DNA of 64,000 nt, taken from positions 1,736,001 through 1,800,000 of the forward strand of contig NZ_CP119791.1 of assembly GCF_029338295.1 (NCBI RefSeq), written 5' to 3'. The stretch is from Haladaptatus sp. QDMS2 (GTDB lineage: Archaea > Halobacteriota > Halobacteria > Halobacteriales > Halococcaceae). The notes under the pieces were generated by a model. It had not been told where the DNA came from. It worked only from the letters and a program-made list of their open reading frames with translations, and ran no database searches. The position numbers and the translations under genes are program-made. Positions 44,112 through 53,029 of the stretch are shown one piece after another. Within the stretch, counting starts at the first letter, position 1. Each line of letters starts with the position of its first letter.

Positions 44112-44789
44112 ATGCTGGATATCCTCTCGACGCTCGTCGCGGGCGTCGTCTTCGGGCTCGCTATCGCGGCCCCGCCCGGTCCCATGAACGCGGTCATCGC
44201 AGAGGAGAGCGTGCTCCGAGGGTGGCTCGCTGGGGTTCGTGCCGGGCTCGGCGCGTTCACGGCCGACGTGGTGTTTTTCGTCCTCGCGCTCTACGGCGCA
44301 GTCGCGTTCGTCGAGACCTACCCGACTGTGCGCGGCGTCATGGTCGCCGCCGGTGGGTTGTTGATGCTGTACTTCGCCTATGGTGCGGCCCGGAGTGCGA
44401 CCCAGACGTTCACGGGTGACGGCCTCGACGACGACCAGAAGGGGTTCCAGAAGGCGTTCGTCCTCGCGCTCACGAACCCGTATCAAATCGTGTTCTGGCT
44501 GACCATCGGCGTTGGCCTGCTCCAGCCGGGAACCATCGACGTGTTCGCGCTCGTTCCCTATGTCGGCGACCAGCTCGCGGGGTCGCTCGTCGTCGAGACG
44601 GGAAGCACGATGCTCCTCGTCGGTTTCTTCGGCGGCATCCTCGCCTGGGTCGGTGGCTTTCCGGCGACGCTCGTCGCGGCTGAACACCGGACGGATGCGT
44701 TCGCTCCGGTCGTCGCGTATCTCAGCGCCGGGATTCTCGCGGTGTTCGGCGTGCTGTTCCTCACAGATGGCGCAACGACGCTGTTTTAG
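44112..44789 (+). CDS. LysE-family exporter
   Basis: 225 residues with about six membrane segments (roughly 2-24, 38-62, 66-88, 112-132, 150-172, 198-222). GLAIAAPPGPMNAVIAEES at the first helix and FVLALTNPYQIVFWLTIG match the LysE/RhtB family, which exports amino acids or related small molecules. No LysG-type regulator is adjacent. Its 3' end overlaps the convergent lipoprotein gene by 4 bp. Confidence 0.88.
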   Translation: MLDILSTLVAGVVFGLAIAAPPGPMNAVIAEESVLRGWLAGVRAGLGAFTADVVFFVLALYGAVAFVETYPTVRGVMVAAGGLLMLYFAYGAARSATQTFTGDGLDDDQKGFQKAFVLALTNPYQIVFWLTIGVGLLQPGTIDVFALVPYVGDQLAGSLVVETGSTMLLVGFFGGILAWVGGFPATLVAAEHRTDAFAPVVAYLSAGILAVFGVLFLTDGATTLF

Positions 44790-45412
44790 GGCTGGTCGGG
44801 GTCGCGGGTCACCACGCCGTCCCCCGTCGAGAAGGTGACTTCGCGGTCTTCCGCGACGGTGAGGTCCACCGTCGCTGCGGTGATTGGCGACTCGGCGGTC
44901 TCTTGTGCCGACTGGTCTTCCGTCTCGGGGGACCAGCGGACGATGGCCGCGCGAGGGGCGAGGTCGTCGGTCTGGGCGTCGGGGAAGGTCAGACACCCCT
45001 CGGCACGGACGGTGTCGCCGACGCGGGTCAGGGTCTGCATGTGGACCTGCTGGGCCGAAGACCCGTACGGTCCCTGGACCACGAGGAGGGTGTGTTCGTC
45101 GAACGACGTCTCCCTGGCGAACGAAGCGGCGTCCTCCGGCAGGTTGGAGTAGTCGAATCGCTCCGCCTCGTTTTCGGTCGAGACGAGCGTGGTGTAGTAC
45201 TGTTCGGTTCCGTCGTCGTACTCGTCGAATCCGCCTTCGATGAACCCCGCACGGGCGACGCTCACGCTGTCGAAGTCGATGGGTGATTCGCCCATGTCCC
45301 GACACAGGTGGAGTTCGTCGTTCGACTGGCCGATGGTGTCAGCGCAACCCGCCAGCCCGGCGAGTGAGGCACTCGCTGTGAGGGACAGAACCTGTCGGCG
45401 ACTCGGCGACAT
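44786..45412 (-). CDS. TAT lipoprotein, unknown function
   Basis: 208 residues from the ATG at 45412: SRRQVLSLTASASLAGLAGC is a twin-arginine lipoprotein signal with Cys anchor. The mature domain (about 175 residues) is beta-rich: VSVARAGFIEGGFDEY, TLLVVQGPYGSSAQQVHMQTLTRVG. I do not recognise the fold. A pair of Cys residues (LHLCRDM, EGCLTF) could be disulfide-linked. Confidence 0.7.
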   Translation of the reverse strand: MSPSRRQVLSLTASASLAGLAGCADTIGQSNDELHLCRDMGESPIDFDSVSVARAGFIEGGFDEYDDGTEQYYTTLVSTENEAERFDYSNLPEDAASFARETSFDEHTLLVVQGPYGSSAQQVHMQTLTRVGDTVRAEGCLTFPDAQTDDLAPRAAIVRWSPETEDQSAQETAESPITAATVDLTVAEDREVTFSTGDGVVTRDPDQP

Positions 45413-45469
45413 AGGCGAGGCTAGGGACCCGCTGGGCAAGAAAGTGGTGGCCCACGCGGCTGTGGCCCG

Positions 45470-46150
45470 CTATACGTCGGCGCTCATCTCGGCGATTTCA
45501 GCCTCTAGCCACTCCTGGAACCACTTTACGCGCTTCAGGCGCTGGAACGCGATCGAGCGAGCAGTTTCCGACTGCACTCGCTGGGCGGCGTCACGGCCGC
45601 GTTCGAGCACACGTCCAACCATCTCCGCCGAATCCATGTGCGTCCGGGCCTCGTAGCCCATGCGCAGGAGCATCAGCGTGGTGCCGTTCGCGCCGACCTT
45701 GTCGAGCAAGTCGGCCTCAATGAGACACTGCGTTTCGAGCGTCAGATTCGAGAGGTCACCCTGATACGAGTGGTCGGTAATCGAGTCACACACCTGCGTG
45801 ATGAATGACTCAGGGTAGTCGCCGTGGGATTCGAGGAACGCCTGCGCGACGCGGGCACCCTCCTCTGCGTGGACCTCCTGGTCTGCTTCCAGTTTCGCCA
45901 CGTCGTGAAACAGCGCGGCGACGCGGGTCACGTCCACGTTCGCCCCCTCGTTGCGAGCAATCTTCGTCGCGAGCCCGACCACGTTCAGGATGTGGTTGTA
46001 CCGGTACTCGGCGGAGTGCCACGGGTACCATCGCATTCGGCCACCCTCGTCTTCGTTGCGGACTGAGGCCTGGAGATAGTCGTAGACAAACTGCTTCATC
46101 TCCTCGAACGCCTCGTCCGTGATGGGTGACTCCTGAATCTCAACTCCCAC
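45470..46150 (-). CDS. HD-domain metal-dependent phosphohydrolase
   Basis: 226 residues from GTG 46150. Metal ligands: His in YRYNHILNVVGLA, adjacent His-Asp in VAALFHDVAK (about residue 82), and later Asp in LLDKVGANG. Such enzymes hydrolyse phosphate bonds of nucleotides or related compounds. Substrate not readable. The N-terminus is soluble with no signal. A start at the internal Met (MKQFVYDYL) is less likely. Confidence 0.85.
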   Translation of the reverse strand: MGVEIQESPITDEAFEEMKQFVYDYLQASVRNEDEGGRMRWYPWHSAEYRYNHILNVVGLATKIARNEGANVDVTRVAALFHDVAKLEADQEVHAEEGARVAQAFLESHGDYPESFITQVCDSITDHSYQGDLSNLTLETQCLIEADLLDKVGANGTTLMLLRMGYEARTHMDSAEMVGRVLERGRDAAQRVQSETARSIAFQRLKRVKWFQEWLEAEIAEMSADV

Positions 46151-46263
46151 AGAACCGCCCCCAGAGCGATGTAGTTGTGTTCATGTTACGTAGAAAAAGG
46201 TATGTTCTACTCTTTAGCGTTACGACAATCCGATTGATTAATCAGGAGCCTCCACTAGGTGGT

Positions 46264-46974
46264 ATGGATTCGATACCCCGGTATCTCACCGACACCGACG
46301 CGAGATCTTTCGAGTCGACCGTTACCCGGGTCGCAGACGACCGGGTCGTTCTCTCAGAGACGCTCTTCTATCCCGAAGGCGGTGGCCAACCGGCAGACCA
46401 CGGAACGCTACGGGCCGACGATGCGGAGTGGGCCGTCTCCGACGTCCAGAAGAAAGACACGATATACCACACGCTGGGAGCAGAGCCGCCCGCAGAGGGC
46501 ACCACCATCACCGGCGAACTCGACTGGGAGCGCAGATACGCTCACATGCGCTACCACACGGCCCAGCATCTCCTCTCTGCGCTCCTCATCGAGGAGTACG
46601 ACGCACCGACCACGGGGAACCAACTGTACACCGACTATGCACGCATGGACGTCGAACACGACCGCTTCACCGACACCGACCTCGCCGATATCGAAGCCCG
46701 GATGAACGACCTCGTCGACGAATCCCTGCCCGTGACCTGGTACGAGATGGACCGCGAGCAGGCAGAGGCCGAACTCGACCCGGTCAGAACACGGATTAAC
46801 CTCTTGCCGAAGTCCATCGAACGGCTCAGAATCGTCGAAATCGAGGGATACGACCGAACCGCCTGCGCCGGAACGCACGTCGCGAACACCGACGAGATTG
46901 GAACAGTCGAGATTCAGGGGCGCGAATCGCGGGGGAAGGGATTCGAGCGGGTCCGGTTCGTTCTCGACGAGTAG
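46264..46974 (+). CDS. alaX: Alanyl-tRNA editing protein AlaX
   Basis: 236 residues from the ATG at 46264. The trans-editing site is complete: MRYHTAQHLLSALL supplies HxxxH and YDRTACAGTHVANT supplies CxxxH, four zinc ligands. The N-terminal beta-barrel half (VVLSETLFYPEGGGQPADHG) matches AlaX-M. It hydrolyses Ser- or Gly-tRNA(Ala). An A/T-rich promoter (attgattaatc, about 46232) lies 30 bp upstream. The frame is open further upstream but loses similarity. Confidence 0.95.
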   Translation: MDSIPRYLTDTDARSFESTVTRVADDRVVLSETLFYPEGGGQPADHGTLRADDAEWAVSDVQKKDTIYHTLGAEPPAEGTTITGELDWERRYAHMRYHTAQHLLSALLIEEYDAPTTGNQLYTDYARMDVEHDRFTDTDLADIEARMNDLVDESLPVTWYEMDREQAEAELDPVRTRINLLPKSIERLRIVEIEGYDRTACAGTHVANTDEIGTVEIQGRESRGKGFERVRFVLDE

Positions 46975-47035
46975 GCTGTGCACACGGCGTGCGAACTCCC
47001 GCATGGCATTCGTGGTGACATCCCGGAGTTCACGC

Positions 47036-47353
47036 ATGAACGTCAGGCAGGTCATCCCGCCGGATGCCATCCCGAGCATCGACGACCCCACATTCACCGC
47101 CGCGTACGATGGCGACTCCGACGAGCGAATCGTCGTCTTCGTCACCCCCGAAGGGATGGCGACCTTCGAGAATCCGGGATTCTCGTTCAACCGCGCAGCC
47201 CAACCCGGCGTGTTTCGAGCAGATGGAACCCGGTGGGACGGCGTGACCGGCGAGAGCGACGATGGGCGGACGCTCACCCGGGTACCGACGCGGTGGCTGT
47301 TCGCGTTTAACTGGCAGGACGACCACGGTCCACGCTCGTTTTTCTCGAATTGA
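47036..47353 (+). CDS. Short DUF3179-like protein or fragment
   Basis: 105 residues from the ATG at 47036 (MNVRQVIPPDAIPSIDDPTF). The start and the end (GTRWDGVTGESDDGRTLTRVPTRWLFAFNWQDDHG) resemble the N-terminal and C-terminal parts of DUF3179 proteins, but those are usually 300 residues or longer and carry a Cys/His-rich middle that is absent here. Either a compact member or an internally deleted remnant. It follows alaX by 61 bp with no clear promoter, so it may be read from the alaX message. Confidence 0.6.
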   Translation: MNVRQVIPPDAIPSIDDPTFTAAYDGDSDERIVVFVTPEGMATFENPGFSFNRAAQPGVFRADGTRWDGVTGESDDGRTLTRVPTRWLFAFNWQDDHGPRSFFSN

Positions 47354-47425
47354 CTACTTTTTAACCTGAAAATTGGTCGTTCGAACAGCAATTTTGCCGA
47401 CTAATTCGCGTTAACGCGCAAAGAA

Positions 47426-47435
47426 TTATATAAAA
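47426..47435 (+). promoter_or_regulatory. Strong TATA box of the DUF7501-like gene
   Basis: ttatataaaa, 22-31 bp before the ATG at 47457. Near-perfect archaeal TATA element; transcript would be leaderless. A palindrome gcgttaacgc (47408-47417) lies just upstream and could be an operator. Confidence 0.6.
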
Positions 47436-47456
47436 GTCGCTCGATTCACCACTTGC

Positions 47457-47654
47457 ATGGCGTACTCAGCTGAACCTTCGACGACAACTCCCGTGTGGCG
47501 TGACCCGGAACACTGTCCGTTCTGTGGGGCAGAACTGGTCGACGGTGGACCGGCATTCATGGCACACATCGACGACAGTCAATCCTGTAATCAGGGGTTC
47601 AGTCTGTGGCGCCAGCAAGTCGCAGACGACATCGGCAGCGAGTGGGGCGGCTAA
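47457..47654 (+). CDS. Small zinc-ribbon protein (DUF7501-like)
   Basis: 65 residues. CPFCGAELVDGG plus HIDDSQSC gives a CxxC...H...C zinc site. The C-terminal helix LWRQQVADDIGSEW is amphipathic. It fits a haloarchaeal family I recall as DUF7501; such small zinc proteins are often regulators. A strong TATA box suggests high expression. Ends 3 bp before the convergent redoxin gene stop. Confidence 0.8.
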   Translation: MAYSAEPSTTTPVWRDPEHCPFCGAELVDGGPAFMAHIDDSQSCNQGFSLWRQQVADDIGSEWGG

Positions 47655-47657
47655 GCC

Positions 47658-48143
47658 TTACTCTGCGTACGGTCGTTCGTAGCCGTTGTTGATGACGTGG
47701 CGCACGTAGTTCGCGTAGGTCCGGTCTGCGGGATTCGTGGCAACCTGTTCGTACTGGACTACGCCTTCTTCGTCCACGATGAACGTCCCAGCGAGTGGAA
47801 TCTCTCCGTGTGCGGCATGATGTTCGGTGCCAGCATAGGCGGAAACCAGTTCCAGGTCGAGGTCCGAAAAGAGCTGTATTTTGAGGTCGAACCGATCGCG
47901 CATCTCCCGGAGCCGTGAAACCGGTTCGTTGCTCACGGCGATGATCGTCGTGTCGTGGTTTCGCCAGAGGTCGTATGCGTGATTGCTGAACGTCTGGAGC
48001 TGTTCTGCACAGTACGAACACCAGTGACCGCGGAAGGTCAGCACGACGACGGGACCGTCCTCGCGTGCCGCCGTGAGGGTGCGCGTGCTGCCGTCCGTGC
48101 CCTCGACAGAGAACTCCGGTGCGTCCGTGCCTTCGAGTGTCAT
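47658..48143 (-). CDS. Redoxin-domain (AhpC/TSA-like) protein
   Basis: 161 residues. The thioredoxin-fold active site is GHWCSYCAEQL with a CxxC pair (about residue 42-45) in place of the PxxxTxxC of classic peroxiredoxins. Strands VVVLTFRGH, TIIAVSNEP and GTFIVDEEGVVQYE complete the fold. It may reduce peroxides or act as a thiol-disulfide reductase; the CxxC arrangement favours the latter. Confidence 0.85.
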   Translation of the reverse strand: MTLEGTDAPEFSVEGTDGSTRTLTAAREDGPVVVLTFRGHWCSYCAEQLQTFSNHAYDLWRNHDTTIIAVSNEPVSRLREMRDRFDLKIQLFSDLDLELVSAYAGTEHHAAHGEIPLAGTFIVDEEGVVQYEQVATNPADRTYANYVRHVINNGYERPYAE

Positions 48144-48217
48144 ACCCGCTTTTACGGGAGCGATGGCTTGACGCTACGGGTTGTGGCAACAGGAAAATCG
48201 AGCGGTGTGTCGTCCGT

Positions 48218-48382
48218 TCAGGCCGACTTCATGACGCCCTCGACGTCGGCTGTCGAGTAGTCGAGGCCGTGGGTCTCTTTTGCGTGCATTTTGACCATCT
48301 CGATGAGTTCGTCCTTGTTCTCTGAACGAATCATGAAGTCACAGTCGTTTCCAGCATCGCGGCAAAGTACTTGGTGAGCCAT
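48218..48382 (-). CDS. DUF1059 family protein
   Basis: 54 residues from the ATG at 48382 (MAHQVLCRDAGNDCDFMIRSENKDELIEMVKMHAK). The two Cys of LCRDAGNDC and the later His residues suggest metal binding. DUF1059 is a widespread small family of unknown function. A longer start at 48400 adds six residues. Confidence 0.82.
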   Translation of the reverse strand: MAHQVLCRDAGNDCDFMIRSENKDELIEMVKMHAKETHGLDYSTADVEGVMKSA

Positions 48383-48463
48383 TGGCATCTCCGACCCCAC
48401 AGAGGCGAGCGTTTCACGTAGTTATAGTTCCCTTGCACCAGAGCAGTCAGGAAAAGCGGACGA

Positions 48464-48691
48464 TTAGGTGTCGTCGTCGTGGTGCTCGCGGTGGAGTTCG
48501 AGTGCCTCCTCCGGGGTGACGGTTTTCCACTCGCCGTCACCGAAACTGACCTGTACCATCCCGTCAGGGATGTCGGCCTCGACTTCGACGGCGTGTTCGG
48601 TGGCGATGTGTTCTGCGAGCCGGTCCTGTGCTGCTCGCGTCGTGGGCGCGACTGCGTGCCAGCCACAATCGTCGTTTGGACAGCGAAGCAT
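48464..48691 (-). CDS. Small C2H2-like zinc protein
   Basis: 75 residues: MLRCPNDDCGWHAVAP..., then LAEHIATEHAV. The spacing Cys-x4-Cys...His-x4-His is zinc-finger-like. The C-terminal part (MVQVSFGDGEWKTVTPEEALELHREHH) is a short beta hairpin plus helix. Probably a haloarchaeal conserved family; function unknown, possibly nucleic-acid or protein binding. Confidence 0.75.
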   Translation of the reverse strand: MLRCPNDDCGWHAVAPTTRAAQDRLAEHIATEHAVEVEADIPDGMVQVSFGDGEWKTVTPEEALELHREHHDDDT

Positions 48692-48886
48692 TCGTGGCTG
48701 AGCAATCGGGGCAGATAGCTTAATGCTTTCCTAACAGCTGCTACCACGCCACACAAACGAACGACGGTGGGATGTCTCTCGCCTGACCGGACGTTCCCGA
48801 TGCGAAGACGTCCACGAATTCGGGAAAACCGCCGAACGTGGCTCGTCTCGAGGCATACTTAATCGGCTATCTGACGTAGGTTCTGT

Positions 48887-50446
48887 ATGGCATCGAGCAA
48901 TCAACGATTCACGAATCCAGATCTCACGCCCGAGGAGTTCCGCGACCTCGGGTATCGGACGGTGGACATGATCGCGGAGTTTTACGAGGGTCTCGACCGG
49001 CATCCGGTGTTCCCCGCAAAGCACGAGCAAGATGTCGAAGCGCTGTTCGAGGAGCCACTGCCGATGGACGGGCAGGACCCGACAGCCATCGTCGAAGAGT
49101 GGCGGACCAAAATCCTGCCGAACGCGACCCACAACACCTCTCCGCGCTACTTCGGCTACGTGATGGGGTCGGGGACGATGATTGGCACCCTGGCCGAGGC
49201 GCTCGCCGCCGCGGTCAACATGAACACCGGCGGGTGGAAACCAGCCCCAGCCGCCACTGAGGTCGAACGGCGCACCATCTCGTGGCTGTCGGAACTCATC
49301 GGCTACGACCCAGATTGCGGTGGTTTGCTCACGAGCGGCGGAACGATGGCGAACTTCATCGCAGTTCTCACCGCGCTCAGAAACGTCGCCGAATACGATA
49401 CGACCGTAAAGGGTCTCCAGACGGCCGACCGACCGGGGCGCTACACGCTCTACATGGCCGACCACGAGGGTCACTCCTCGCTGTACCGGGTTGCGGATAT
49501 GCTCAACCTCGGACGCGAGGCAGTTAGATTGGTCCCGAGCAAGGATGATTTCACGATGGATACAGCCGCGCTCGAACGACTGCTCGACGAAGACATCGCG
49601 AACGGCGACGTTCCGTTCTGCGTCGTCGCGCAGGTCGGGTCGATTAACGTGAGTGCCATTGACCCGCTCGCGAAAATCGCCGATATCTGCGCGTCTCGCG
49701 GCCTCTGGTTCCACGCAGACGGAGCCTGTGGGGCCGTCGGCGCGATGCTGCCCGAACTCGAAGCGCGCTACGAGGGCCTTGACCGCGCGGATTCGATAAC
49801 GCTCGACCCGCACAAGTGGCTGTACGTCCCCTACGAGTGTGGAGCCGTTCTCGTCCGCGAGGGGGACCGCCTGCGCCGGTCGTTCGACATGGAAGCGCCC
49901 TATCTCCACGGGACGCTCCCCACCGAGTACGAGGGTCACGATTTCTACCAGCACGGCCCGCAGATGTCGAGAGGATTCCGGGCACTCAAACTCTGGATGA
50001 GCCTCAAACACTACGGCGTGGAGGGCTACCGCGAACTCCTTCGCCAGAACATCGCGTGTGCTCATCACCTCGACGCGGTCGTGCGAAGCGAACCCGACTT
50101 TCAGGCGGTTCAGGAGCCAAACCTCTACATTTACTCGTTCCGGTACGTCCCCGCGGACCTCCGGGCCGAGGAACTGCTGGACGACGAAAACACGGCCGTC
50201 ATCGACGAGTACCTCGATACGCTCAACCAGAAAATCGCGGACGCGATACAGGAGAGTGGGCTCGCGTTCTTCGGAACCACGTCGATTCACGACCGGACCG
50301 TGCTTCGGTTTTCGATTTGCTCTCACCGGTCAACGACCGCGGATATAGATGACGTGGTCGCGGCGATTCGCGCCGCTGGTGACGAACTCGACAACGCGGA
50401 TAGACCGACGCTCGCAGCGACGAATCCGGACCTCGCACGGCGATAA
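48887..50446 (+). CDS. PLP-dependent group II amino acid decarboxylase
   Basis: 519 residues. Fold-type I decarboxylase: NMNTGGWKPAPAATEVERRTI near the substrate site, LLTSGGTMANFIAVLTALR, WFHADGACGAVGAM with the PLP Asp, and SITLDPHKWLYVPYECGA with the PLP lysine (about residue 308). It resembles aromatic amino acid or glutamate/2,4-diaminobutyrate decarboxylases. Substrate not resolved. A long open frame on the opposite strand is its shadow. Confidence 0.9.
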   Translation: MASSNQRFTNPDLTPEEFRDLGYRTVDMIAEFYEGLDRHPVFPAKHEQDVEALFEEPLPMDGQDPTAIVEEWRTKILPNATHNTSPRYFGYVMGSGTMIGTLAEALAAAVNMNTGGWKPAPAATEVERRTISWLSELIGYDPDCGGLLTSGGTMANFIAVLTALRNVAEYDTTVKGLQTADRPGRYTLYMADHEGHSSLYRVADMLNLGREAVRLVPSKDDFTMDTAALERLLDEDIANGDVPFCVVAQVGSINVSAIDPLAKIADICASRGLWFHADGACGAVGAMLPELEARYEGLDRADSITLDPHKWLYVPYECGAVLVREGDRLRRSFDMEAPYLHGTLPTEYEGHDFYQHGPQMSRGFRALKLWMSLKHYGVEGYRELLRQNIACAHHLDAVVRSEPDFQAVQEPNLYIYSFRYVPADLRAEELLDDENTAVIDEYLDTLNQKIADAIQESGLAFFGTTSIHDRTVLRFSICSHRSTTADIDDVVAAIRAAGDELDNADRPTLAATNPDLARR

Positions 50447-50478
50447 AACGTGGGTGCGGGTGGTTCAGCAGGCGGTCG

Positions 50479-50823
50479 TTAGGAGTCGTTTTCGTCTTTG
50501 TCTTTGATGTCGACGTGCACTGGATCGTCGTCACGACGCTCCTCATCGCCCATCAGGCGATTTCGGAGGTCGTCCGTAAACGACTGGACACGGTCTTTGA
50601 GCGTCTCCATCTCGTCTTCGAACTCCTCTACGTTTCGTTCGACGTGATAGACCCGTGTGTGCGGAATCCGTCGAATCGTGTCGTTTCCCTCCTCGTCTTC
50701 CCCCGTCTTGATAATCCAGTGGTCCTGGAAGTAGGCGACGTGCTCGTTGTCGACAGTCTGTTCTGTCTTTCCGTCTGCACTTTCGTAGACGATAGTCGCC
50801 TGACCGAGGTCGTTTTCGACCAT
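50479..50823 (-). CDS. Small acidic protein of unknown function
   Basis: 114 residues. A beta-rich start (MVENDLGQATIVYESADGKTEQTVDNEHVAYFQDHWIIKTG) is followed by a charged helix (VEEFEDEMETLKDRVQSFTDDLRNRLM) and a disordered Asp-rich tail. Conserved-looking in style with haloarchaeal small proteins; I do not recognise a named family. Confidence 0.7.
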   Translation of the reverse strand: MVENDLGQATIVYESADGKTEQTVDNEHVAYFQDHWIIKTGEDEEGNDTIRRIPHTRVYHVERNVEEFEDEMETLKDRVQSFTDDLRNRLMGDEERRDDDPVHVDIKDKDENDS

Positions 50824-50908
50824 ATCTGGTCACGTCGCCGGACACAGAAAGGTGCTGGGGCCACCGCCCGGTTGAAGGGGCTGAGGTCGGCCAAAAGAGT
50901 TAATTACG

Positions 50909-52459
50909 TTAGTTTTCGTCGTTGCGGTACATCCGCAGCCCGCGACTGCCCTTGTTCCAGACGCCGTTTTTGATGTGGCTGCGTTTGATGGTCACGTCGG
51001 AACTCATCCGGTTGAGTTTGACCGCTTCGTGCCCGGAGAGTGATTGGGCGTCGATGCGTTCGAGCCACGCGCCGTTGCTGTTTACGACGATTGGGACGTG
51101 ATTGGCCGTCTGTGACCCACGGTAGACGAGTACGTCGTCGCCGTTGAGGACGAGGCCGCGACGGAAGTGGGAGCCCGGCTGGTTGATGTTCACGACGCGG
51201 AACTCGCAGTTGTTGCGGTTGCAGCGAATCGCATGACGCCACGACTCCCCGTCTGCATTGCCCGTGATATCCACGTATTCGAGGTGGACCTTTCCGGCGT
51301 CGTCGCCGTTGATTTGAATCGCATTCCCACCTTTGGCGATGTCGATGTTGGTGTCGACGATTTCGGTCGGGCCAGCCTTCGACTGGACGACGATACCGTG
51401 ACAGACGCGGTCGCCGATGGAGATGTCAAGCCCGCGCAGGTAGGCGCTCTCACAGTCGTTCATCACGGTGAGGGCGTGACCGTTCGGTTTTACGAGCCGA
51501 ATCTTCGTGTTCACGACCATCATGTTCGGCCCCTCGTCGAGGCGGATGCCACGCTGGTTCTGGTTCTGGGGGTTCTGCTTGTCAACGACAACTTCCGCGC
51601 CGGTGACAAGACAGTCGTGACCGCCGAGACGGATGCTCGCTGCCTCGCTGTTTGCGTAGCGCCCGCCGTTGACGATGACTCGCCCGTTGGTCACGGCGTA
51701 GAGGCCGTTGTCCGGCCAGTCGTCGAGTTCGCAGTCTTTGAACTCGATTTGGCCCTTGTGGTAGCGACTGCAGAGGATGCCCGTCGGCCCACGCCAGAGG
51801 TCGCCCGGCGTGTCCTCGTCCCACGCGCCGCCGTCGTTCGCCCGGAATCGCTTGACCATGCCCTTGCCGTTCGGCGACGTGATGGAGAACAGCGCCGGGC
51901 CGAACGTGCCCGAGTCGTGGCGGCCGACGATTTCGATGTCGTCTACGAACAGGCCGTCGTCCACCATCGCGTCGATGGCGCGAATGCCCGTGTGCTTGCC
52001 CCGGAGGTCGACTTTGAAGCCCTGAAAGTGGAGGTCGACGCCCGGGTTGTAGTAGATGCCGAGGCGGAACAGGCGATACTGTGGCCCGTCGAAGTCGTAG
52101 TAGTTCGCCGGGACGAACGTGGCGTCGTCGCCCACCATTCCGAAGTTCCGAAAGCCCGTAAACCGGAACTGCTCGTCCATGAAGTACCGGCCCGGCGGGA
52201 ACTTGAGCAGCGTGTCGTTGCCCGCGACACGGCGCAGAATCGGCGTGATGGATTCTCCGCCCGTCGGGTCCGCGCCCGCGTCCTCGACCATGTCGATGAC
52301 TCGACTGTAGCTGTCGTCTAAGTGGTCGTGCGCTTTCGCCGTACCAGAAGAAAGCAGCGTCGTCCCCGCCGCAGTCGCCCCGACTGCGCCCATGAACTGC
52401 CGCCGCCCGATGGTGGTGTGCTGTGCCTGCTGGTTTGCGTCGATGTCCTCGTTTTGCAT
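50909..52459 (-). CDS. TAT-secreted right-handed beta-helix protein (pectate-lyase-like fold)
   Basis: 516 residues from the ATG at 52459 (MQNEDIDANQQAQ), which precedes the twin-arginine signal IGRRQFMGAVGATAAGTTLL. Mature part is a parallel beta-helix of short repeats (VHLEYVDITGNAD, FKDCELDDWPDNGLYAV, EIVDTNIDIAKGGNAIQIN) that runs from about residue 75 to 500. Such proteins bind or cleave polysaccharide, or act as surface adhesins; no catalytic set is certain. It borders the AT-rich, tRNA-fragment-bearing region and could be cargo from an integrated element. Confidence 0.85.
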   Translation of the reverse strand: MQNEDIDANQQAQHTTIGRRQFMGAVGATAAGTTLLSSGTAKAHDHLDDSYSRVIDMVEDAGADPTGGESITPILRRVAGNDTLLKFPPGRYFMDEQFRFTGFRNFGMVGDDATFVPANYYDFDGPQYRLFRLGIYYNPGVDLHFQGFKVDLRGKHTGIRAIDAMVDDGLFVDDIEIVGRHDSGTFGPALFSITSPNGKGMVKRFRANDGGAWDEDTPGDLWRGPTGILCSRYHKGQIEFKDCELDDWPDNGLYAVTNGRVIVNGGRYANSEAASIRLGGHDCLVTGAEVVVDKQNPQNQNQRGIRLDEGPNMMVVNTKIRLVKPNGHALTVMNDCESAYLRGLDISIGDRVCHGIVVQSKAGPTEIVDTNIDIAKGGNAIQINGDDAGKVHLEYVDITGNADGESWRHAIRCNRNNCEFRVVNINQPGSHFRRGLVLNGDDVLVYRGSQTANHVPIVVNSNGAWLERIDAQSLSGHEAVKLNRMSSDVTIKRSHIKNGVWNKGSRGLRMYRNDEN

Positions 52460-52539
52460 GTGATTTGTGGGGTGCGATTCTCGGGCCCGGTCGGATGCCG
52501 TATGAGTGGAGTTGAGACTAAACCCGTAGCTATCGCGAA

Positions 52540-52910
52540 GCCGCATATTCGTATTTCGATGACAGTAATTCCCGTTTGAATTACTTTCTAATATTAACAT
52601 TCTAGTAAGGATATAAAATTGTTATGATTTCAGTAGTATACTGACATAGATTAATTCCTGTCTGAAAATCTGAGTAATAAATGCAGTCATTAAGGGGCGA
52701 TTAATTGAAACATAAAACCTGGAATTTCAGGTTTCTAGCGGCTAGAAACCCAAAATTCTCATTCCACAATTATTCCGATGCATTCCTTCCTACACGTTCT
52801 ATCATACTTTTCAGAAATCAGAGTGATGGACCGTTTCACACCGCTTAGACAGGTTCTAAACCCCGGAATTCGCGAGTTTCGTATCAATCTACTAGAGTAG
52901 TCTCTGAGCG
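52540..52910. other. AT-rich gene-free stretch
   Basis: Between the beta-helix gene and the tRNA-fragment array. It is far richer in A and T than the rest of the window (runs such as taatattaacattctagtaaggatataaaattg). I find no protein-like frame in it. It may be a decayed mobile element or the promoter and upstream region of the beta-helix gene. The 955 bp from 52460 to 53415 hold only this, nested hairpins and the tRNA 3'-fragment array. Confidence 0.6.
52716..52750. repeat. Two overlapping, mutually exclusive hairpins
   Basis: AACCTG/CAGGTT (52716-52721 and 52728-52733) overlaps GGTTTCTAG/CTAGAAACC (52730-52738 and 52742-52750, perfect, 3-nt loop). They share bases 52730-52733, so only one can form at a time, as in attenuators. 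Could also be remnants of a palindromic element end. Confidence 0.55.
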
Positions 52911-53029
52911 GGGTAAACCGGGTTCATTGCATCGGCGTTCACGTCACTCGGGATGAATGTTTTGGCAATATTTGCGAGGGCTGCGACGCCATATTTGGTC
53001 GTGCGCGCAGTCACCTCTGACCACGCGCG

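Noticed and set aside
48731-50326. 531-codon open frame antisense to the decarboxylase gene
   Set aside because: The plus strand encodes a clear PLP decarboxylase with its lysine motif. The antisense product has no motif; such shadows arise from G/C-rich third positions.
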